A DNA stretch of 64,000 nucleotides, from the NCBI RefSeq assembly GCF_947488945.1, contig NZ_CANLBS010000003.1, positions 434,001 to 498,000 of the forward strand, in the 5' to 3' direction. A program made the position numbers and the translations under genes. Origin of the DNA: an uncultured Streptomyces sp. GTDB taxonomy: Bacteria > Actinomycetota > Actinomycetes > Streptomycetales > Streptomycetaceae. Below, in pieces: positions 59,959-64,000 of this stretch. Positions within the stretch are counted from its first letter, which is position 1. Each line of letters starts with the position of its first letter. Under the pieces are notes generated by a model. That model saw only the letters and a program-made list of their open reading frames with translations. It ran no database searches and was not told the origin of the DNA.

Positions 59959-61164
59959 ATGTCCGTATGGGACGACCTGGTCGGGCAGGACCGGGTGTGC
60001 GAGCAGCTCGCCGACGCCGCGCGGGACGCGGACGCCCAGGTCACCGCCACGTCCGACGGTCAGCCGGTGCCGCCGGGCTCCTCGATGACGCACGCCTGGC
60101 TGTTCACCGGGCCGCCGGGCTCGGGACGGTCCACCGCGGCCCGCGCCTTCGCCGCGGCCTTGCAGTGCACCAGCCCCGACCGGGCACTCGGCGGCGCGCC
60201 CGGATGCGGTTTCTGCGACGGCTGCCACACCAGCCTCATCGGGACCCACGCCGATGTCGACGTGATCCGCACCGACCTGCTCTCCATCGGTGTGAAGGAG
60301 ACCCGGGAACTGGTCCGGCGCGCCCAGCTCTCCCCGGCCGTGGGCCGCTGGCAGGTGATCGTCATGGAGGACGCCGACCGCCTGACCGAAGGCGCCGGAA
60401 ACGTCCTGCTGAAGGCCGTCGAGGAGCCTGCGCCGCGCACCGTGTGGATGCTCTGCGCGCCGTCGCTGGAGGACGTGCTCCCCACCATCCGCTCCCGCTG
60501 CCGCCACCTCATCCTCCGTACGCCACCCGTCGAGGCCGTCGCGGACGTGCTGATCCGGCGCGACGGCGTCGAGCCGGAGCGGGCTCACTTCGCGGCGCGC
60601 GCCACCCAGGGACACATCGGGCGCGCCCGGCGGCTGGCGACCGACGAGCGCGCCAGGGCCCGGCGTGCCGCCGTCCTCAAGGTGCCGCTGCGGGTCGCCG
60701 ACATCGGCGGCTGCCTCAAGGCCGCCCAAGAGCTCATCGACACCGCCGCCGAGGACGCCAAGGAGGTGGCCGAGGAGGTCGACGTCAAGGAGACCGAGGA
60801 CATGAAGGCGGCGCTCGGCGCCGTCGCCGGTGGCCGGATGCCGCGCGGGACCGCGGGCGTGATGAAGGAGCTGGAGGACCGGCAGAAGCGGCGCAAGACC
60901 CGTACCCAGCGCGACAGCCTCGACCTCGCGCTCACCGATCTGACCTCCTTCTACCGCGATGTGCTGGCCGTCCAGCTCGGCTCGCGGATCGCCATCGCCA
61001 ACGTCGACGTGCAGGACGCGCTGGACCGGATCGCCCGCTCGTCGACTTCGGAGAGCACCCTGCGCAGGATCGAGGCGATCATCGGCTGCCGGGAGGCGCT
61101 CGACCGCAACGTGGCGCCGCTGCTCGCGGTGGAGGCCATGACGGTCGCCCTCCGCGCGGGCTGA
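59959..61164 (+). CDS. holB: DNA polymerase III delta-prime subunit
   Basis: A 401-residue AAA+ clamp-loader subunit. N-terminal features are VWDDLVGQDRVCEQLADAAR and a P-loop-like FTGPPGSGRSTAARAF, in which Arg-Ser replaces Lys-Thr's lysine, consistent with an ATPase-inactive delta-prime. A zinc module CGFCDGCHTSLIG follows, then QVIVMEDADRLTEGAGNVLL and sensor segments (SRCRHLILRTPP). The C-terminal part contains EDRQKRRKTRTQRDSLDLAL. It loads the beta clamp with DnaX. ATG 59959 has GGAAGGG about 10 nt upstream. It follows tmk as in many bacteria. Confidence 0.94.
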   Translation: MSVWDDLVGQDRVCEQLADAARDADAQVTATSDGQPVPPGSSMTHAWLFTGPPGSGRSTAARAFAAALQCTSPDRALGGAPGCGFCDGCHTSLIGTHADVDVIRTDLLSIGVKETRELVRRAQLSPAVGRWQVIVMEDADRLTEGAGNVLLKAVEEPAPRTVWMLCAPSLEDVLPTIRSRCRHLILRTPPVEAVADVLIRRDGVEPERAHFAARATQGHIGRARRLATDERARARRAAVLKVPLRVADIGGCLKAAQELIDTAAEDAKEVAEEVDVKETEDMKAALGAVAGGRMPRGTAGVMKELEDRQKRRKTRTQRDSLDLALTDLTSFYRDVLAVQLGSRIAIANVDVQDALDRIARSSTSESTLRRIEAIIGCREALDRNVAPLLAVEAMTVALRAG

Positions 61165-61311
61165 GGAAACGGCTGCGGGTCCCGGCCGGTGCGCGGCGTG
61201 AGGGGCCGGGTTACGCCGTGGCAGGGCTCGGCGCGTCGAGGGTGAACCGCCGGTCCGAATCGCCCGTTCACCCGAATGGGCAGGAAATCAGACGACTCGT
61301 CACCCGGCGAC

Positions 61312-61317
61312 TAGGCT
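61312..61317 (+). promoter_or_regulatory. -10-like hexamer for leaderless TAP-like hydrolase gene
   Basis: TAGGCT ends 6 nt before the ATG at 61324; the intervening CCTGGG is not a ribosome site at that distance. Confidence 0.5.
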
Positions 61318-61323
61318 CCTGGG

Positions 61324-62853
61324 ATGGACACCAGGCGCCTGCTGCGCACCTTCGCCACCGCGCTCGGCACCGCCGGGCTGCTCGTCTCCGGCTGCAGCAG
61401 CGGCGGATCGACGCCCAGCGCTTCCGCCGTCGGATCGTCGGCGCCCTCCGGGCTCTCCGGGTACTACGAGCAGAAGCTGAGCTGGCGGGCGTGCGGCGTC
61501 GAGGGCTTCCAGTGCACGACGATGAAGGCGCCGAGGGACTACGCGCACCCGGGGGCCGGCGACGTGAAGCTCGCCGTCTCCCGCAAGGGCGCCACCGGCC
61601 CCGGCGAACGCATCGGGTCGCTGCTGGTGAACCCCGGCGGTCCCGGCGGCTCCGCGATCGACTACCTCCAGGGGTACGCGGCCATCGGCTACCCGGCCCA
61701 GGTGCGCGCCCGCTACGACATGGTGGCGATCGACCCGCGCGGGGTCGCCCGCAGTGAACCCGTCGAGTGCCTCACCGGCACGGAGATGGACACCTTCACC
61801 CAGGTCGATCAGACCCCGGACGACGAGGCCGAGGCCTCCAAGCTCGGCCGGGCCTTCAAGACCTTCGCCGACGGCTGCGAGAAGCGGTCGGGCGAGATCC
61901 TGCCGCATGTCTCCACGGTCGAGACGGCCCGTGACATGGACATCCTGCGGGGGCTGCTCGGCGACGAGAAGCTGCACTACGTGGGGGCGTCGTACGGGAC
62001 GTTCCTCGGGGCCACGTACGCCGACCTGTTCCCCACCCGGGTGGGGAGGCTGGTGCTGGACGGGGCGATGGACCCGTCGCTGGAGGCCGTCGACATGAAC
62101 CGGGACCAGACGGCCGGCTTCGAGGGGGCGTTCCAGTCGTTCGCAGCGGACTGCGTGAAGCAGCCGGACTGCCCGCTGGGCACCACCTCCGCGGCGGACG
62201 CGGCGGCCGCCATGAAGCAGTTGTTCGCCGATCTCGACGAGCGGCCCATCCCCACCGGAGAGTCCCGGAAACTGGGCGAGTCGTTGGCCACCACGGGTGT
62301 GATCGCCGCCATGTACGACGAAGCCGCGTGGCCCCAGCTCCGCGACGCCATCGCCGGAGCGCGCAAGGGTGACGGCTCCGGCCTGCTCGCCCTCTCGGAC
62401 AGCTACTACGAGCGGGACCCGAACGGTAAGTACGCCAACCTGATGTACGCCAACTACGCGGTGAACTGCCTGGACCTTCCGGCCTCCTTCCCGGACGCCG
62501 ATGCCGTGGAGAAGGCGGTCCCCAGCTTCGAGAAGGCGTCCCCCGTCTTCGGCCGGAACTTCGCCTGGGCCGCGCTGAACTGCGGCTACTGGCCGGTCGA
62601 CGCCACCGGCAGCGCGCACCGGACCGTCGCCGAGGGCGCCGACCCGATCGTGGTCGTCGGCACCACCCGCGACCCGGCCACCCCGTACAAGTGGGCCCGG
62701 TCCCTCGCCGACCAGCTCTCCTCCGGCACCCTCCTCACCTACGACGGCGACGGCCACACCGCCTACGGCCGGGGCAGCGACTGCATCGACACGGCGATCA
62801 ACACCTACCTCCTGGAGGGAACCGCCCCGAAGGACGGCCTGAAGTGCTCCTGA
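61324..62853 (+). CDS. Secreted TAP-like alpha/beta hydrolase lipoprotein
   Basis: A 509-residue secreted hydrolase with a lipoprotein signal (TFATALGTAGLLVSGC, Cys24). The alpha/beta hydrolase fold has LLVNPGGPGGSAIDYLQG (oxyanion loop), the nucleophile elbow YVGASYGTFLGATY (Ser), the Asp probably in VVGTTRDPATPY, and the catalytic His in YDGDGHTAYG near the C-terminus within a TAP-like C-terminal domain. This is the architecture of Streptomyces tripeptidyl aminopeptidases (Tap/Slp). It probably trims tripeptides or dipeptides from secreted proteins. Start ATG with TAGGCT upstream; likely leaderless. A terminator at 62920-62950 follows. Confidence 0.93.
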   Translation: MDTRRLLRTFATALGTAGLLVSGCSSGGSTPSASAVGSSAPSGLSGYYEQKLSWRACGVEGFQCTTMKAPRDYAHPGAGDVKLAVSRKGATGPGERIGSLLVNPGGPGGSAIDYLQGYAAIGYPAQVRARYDMVAIDPRGVARSEPVECLTGTEMDTFTQVDQTPDDEAEASKLGRAFKTFADGCEKRSGEILPHVSTVETARDMDILRGLLGDEKLHYVGASYGTFLGATYADLFPTRVGRLVLDGAMDPSLEAVDMNRDQTAGFEGAFQSFAADCVKQPDCPLGTTSAADAAAAMKQLFADLDERPIPTGESRKLGESLATTGVIAAMYDEAAWPQLRDAIAGARKGDGSGLLALSDSYYERDPNGKYANLMYANYAVNCLDLPASFPDADAVEKAVPSFEKASPVFGRNFAWAALNCGYWPVDATGSAHRTVAEGADPIVVVGTTRDPATPYKWARSLADQLSSGTLLTYDGDGHTAYGRGSDCIDTAINTYLLEGTAPKDGLKCS

Positions 62854-62900
62854 GGCACCACCGTGCCCCGTCGTGAAGTGCTCCTGGGGCCACCGTGTCC
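62840..62900 (+). repeat. Direct repeat at the 3' end of the TAP-like gene
   Basis: TGAAGTGCTCCTG occurs at 62840-62852, covering the last codons and stop, and again at 62874-62886. Similar flanks (GGC..CACCGTG.CCC) follow both. The spacing is 34 nt, suggesting a small duplication. Confidence 0.6.
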
Positions 62901-62919
62901 CGGCCGCTGACCTGCACGG

Positions 62920-62950
62920 AGTGCTCCGCACCGGGGTGGTGCGGAGCACT
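62920..62950 (+). terminator. Hairpin terminator after TAP-like gene
   Basis: A perfect 13-bp stem (62920-62932 with 62938-62950) with loop GGGGT. It precedes a TAGACT (62964-62969) that may be the tRNA promoter -10. Confidence 0.75.
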
Positions 62951-63008
62951 CCCGGAAACTGTGTAGACTTGGCGTCGCTGCTGACCGCACCATGGTGCCT
63001 CAGGGCGT

Positions 63009-63082
63009 GCCGCCTTAGCTCAGTTGGCCAGAGCAACGCACTCGTAATGCGTAGGTCTCGGGTTCGAATCCCGAAGGCGGCT
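63009..63082 (+). tRNA. tRNA-Thr (anticodon CGT)
   Basis: The acceptor stem GCCGCCT pairs with AGGCGGC, with discriminator T. The D arm contains TAGCTCAGTTGGCCAGAGCA. The anticodon stem-loop is ACGCA-CTCGTAA-TGCGT with anticodon CGT. The T arm is GGGTTCGAATCCC. The length is 74 nt and CCA is not encoded. A -10-like TAGACT lies about 40 nt upstream, and a classical terminator follows. Confidence 0.97.
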
Positions 63083-63089
63083 CGGAATT

Positions 63090-63125
63090 ACCCCAGGACT
63101 CACTCGCCGTGACCTGGGGTTTTTT
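63090..63125 (+). terminator. Intrinsic terminator after tRNA-Thr
   Basis: An 8-bp stem ACCCCAGG (63090-63097) pairs with CCTGGGGT (63113-63120), followed directly by a T tract. It is the only terminator in the window with a clear U run. Confidence 0.85.
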
Positions 63126-63273
63126 CATGCCCGGGCTATGCCGATCCGGTGAGCGAGGGGGGCGGCCGGCCTGCTGTGAAAGCCGTTGGACGGGGGTCTC
63201 GGCGGCGTGTTCTTCTTCTCCTTCCGCGACCAGTCCGATGGTCGTGCGACGTGACGGGCGAGGGGATGGGATC

Positions 63274-63798
63274 GTGCCACTGGGGGAACGGGTCGCACTG
63301 CGGGCCATGGGGCCGGGGGACGCCGAGGCGTTGTGGCGTTGGAACCACGATCCCGAGGTCATGCGGTGGATGGACGACACCTACGCGCAGACGCCGGAGC
63401 AGGTGCGCGAGCGGCTGACGGAGCGCCCGCGCAACGCCTACGGCGACCTGCTCTTCGGCGTCGAGACGCTCGACGACGGGGTGCTCGTCGGCCTGGTCGC
63501 TCTCCACGGGGCGGAGCCCGAGAAGGGCATCGCGACGCTCGACATCTATCTCGGGGAGAAGACCTGCTGGGGTCAAGGGCTCGCCACCGACGCGATGCGG
63601 ACCGCCTGCCGGTACGCCTTCGAGGACATGCGACTGCACAAGGTGACGCTGACCGTGGTCACCGAGAACCATGCCGCGCGCAAGGTGTACGAGAAGGTGG
63701 GCTTTGTCGAGGAAGGGCGCCTGCGAAAGGTCTTCCGGCGCGACGGTGCGTGGTACGACATGTTCACGATGGGGCTGCTGTCGACCGAACTCCGTTGA
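63274..63798 (+). CDS. GNAT-family N-acetyltransferase
   Basis: A 174-residue GCN5-related acetyltransferase of the RimJ/SpeG type. It begins MPLGERVALRAMGPGDAEAL, has WNHDPEVMRWMDD, the acetyl-CoA-binding segment EKTCWGQGLATDAMRTACR (Q/R-x-x-G-x-A) and the C-terminal TENHAARKVYEKVGFVEEGR. Substrate unknown; proteins, polyamines or aminoglycosides are all possible within the family. The GTG at 63274 is preferred because GAGGGG lies about 8 nt upstream and the domain starts there; ATG 63238 adds 12 residues. Confidence 0.85.
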   Translation: MPLGERVALRAMGPGDAEALWRWNHDPEVMRWMDDTYAQTPEQVRERLTERPRNAYGDLLFGVETLDDGVLVGLVALHGAEPEKGIATLDIYLGEKTCWGQGLATDAMRTACRYAFEDMRLHKVTLTVVTENHAARKVYEKVGFVEEGRLRKVFRRDGAWYDMFTMGLLSTELR

Positions 63799-63951
63799 GG
63801 CGCGCGGAGCCGACGGCGCATCCGGTTCCCCGTGCGGCTCTCCGGGCGGCGGTCCAGGACCCATCCGGGGGCGGGGACGGAGGCGTCCGGTGGCGGGGCG
63901 GGCTCGGCTCGTCACCGCAGGCCCCCTGGACCACACCACCGGGAGGAACCA

Positions 63952-64000
63952 GTGTCACACCCGCGACCGCTCACCCCCGAAGAGAAGCCTGCCGAGGAGA
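63952..64000 (+). CDS. Start of an unidentified gene (partial)
   Basis: GTG at 63952 follows a strong ribosome site, GGGAGG (63941-63946), and reads MSHPRPLTPEEKPAEE to the window edge. Only 16 codons are visible, so no family can be assigned. Confidence 0.5.
   Translation, partial: MSHPRPLTPEEKPAEE

Noticed and set aside
62990..63130. Integration site of a mobile element at tRNA-Thr
   Set aside because: No integrase and no repeated tRNA 3' end were seen; an ordinary intrinsic terminator follows and core genes continue.
1..64000. CRISPR array or restriction/defence island
   Set aside because: No regularly spaced repeats of 24-40 nt and no cas, restriction, or toxin-antitoxin genes were seen; the helicase with DUF1998 fits the conserved MrfA-like repair gene rather than a DISARM-type cluster.

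Overview
The window is about 70% GC, with strong third-position G/C bias, many GTG and TTG starts, ATGA/GTGA gene overlaps and the developmental regulators wblA and bldG. It is a piece of the core chromosome of a Streptomyces, or a very close relative. I see no integrase, transposase, CRISPR array or phage structural gene. In my reading I found no in-frame TTA codon in any called gene.

Layout. 151-6480 (+): aspartate kinase (with an in-frame internal beta-subunit start), aspartate-semialdehyde dehydrogenase, a SigE-family sigma factor overlapping a repeat-rich membrane protein, and a SURF1-like protein. 6691-11281 (-): an S9 peptidase, a secreted SGNH lipase, tRNA-Pro(CGG) and a Pr6Pr-family membrane protein. 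11478-19012: metallophosphoesterase (-), YqeY-like protein (+), bifunctional penicillin-binding protein (-), wblA (+) and a pair of overlapping ArsA/Get3-like ATPases (-). 19072-25597: DUF4177 protein, RidA, NUDIX and MBL-fold genes (+), crp (-), then nth, a CoA-type NUDIX and a MarP-like protease (+). 26080-34326 (-): epoxide-hydrolase-like protein, holin-like protein, NhaA, acetyl-CoA synthetase and a SulP transporter fused to a carbonic anhydrase. 34611-39380: a lipoprotein with a NodB-like fold (+), a CooC/MinD-like ATPase (-), a Fic-like protein with a degenerate motif (+) and a HAD phosphatase (-). 39878-45261 (+): a compact Tad/Flp pilus-type operon. 45422-48990: a DEAD-box helicase (-) divergent from bldG and its RsbW-like kinase partner (+). 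49686-64000 (+): a small lipoprotein, a methyltransferase, a small membrane protein, topA, a membrane-domain/thymidylate-kinase/coiled-coil fusion, holB, a secreted TAP-like hydrolase, tRNA-Thr(CGU), a GNAT acetyltransferase and the first codons of another gene.

From memory, the order ask-asd ... metallophosphoesterase, PBP, WhiB-like, ArsA pair, RidA, MBL, crp, nth, NUDIX, marP, epoxide hydrolase, holin-like, acs, HAD, tad genes, helicase, topA, holB follows the Mycobacterium tuberculosis segment around Rv3709c-Rv3644c. The backbone is therefore an old actinobacterial gene order, into which lineage-specific genes have been placed (sigma factor pair, SURF1, S9 peptidase, lipase, SulP-carbonic anhydrase, deacetylase-like lipoprotein, CooC-like and Fic-like genes, bldG pair).

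A recurring regulatory pattern is a -10-like hexamer (TAGGCT or similar) ending 6-8 nt before a start codon that lacks a Shine-Dalgarno sequence. I see it at about a dozen genes, which suggests many leaderless transcripts. No clear new defence or mobile system is visible. The least explained genes are the CooC-like/Fic-like divergent pair, the tmk fusion, the sigma/repeat-protein pair and the reduced Tad locus with an atypical pilin.
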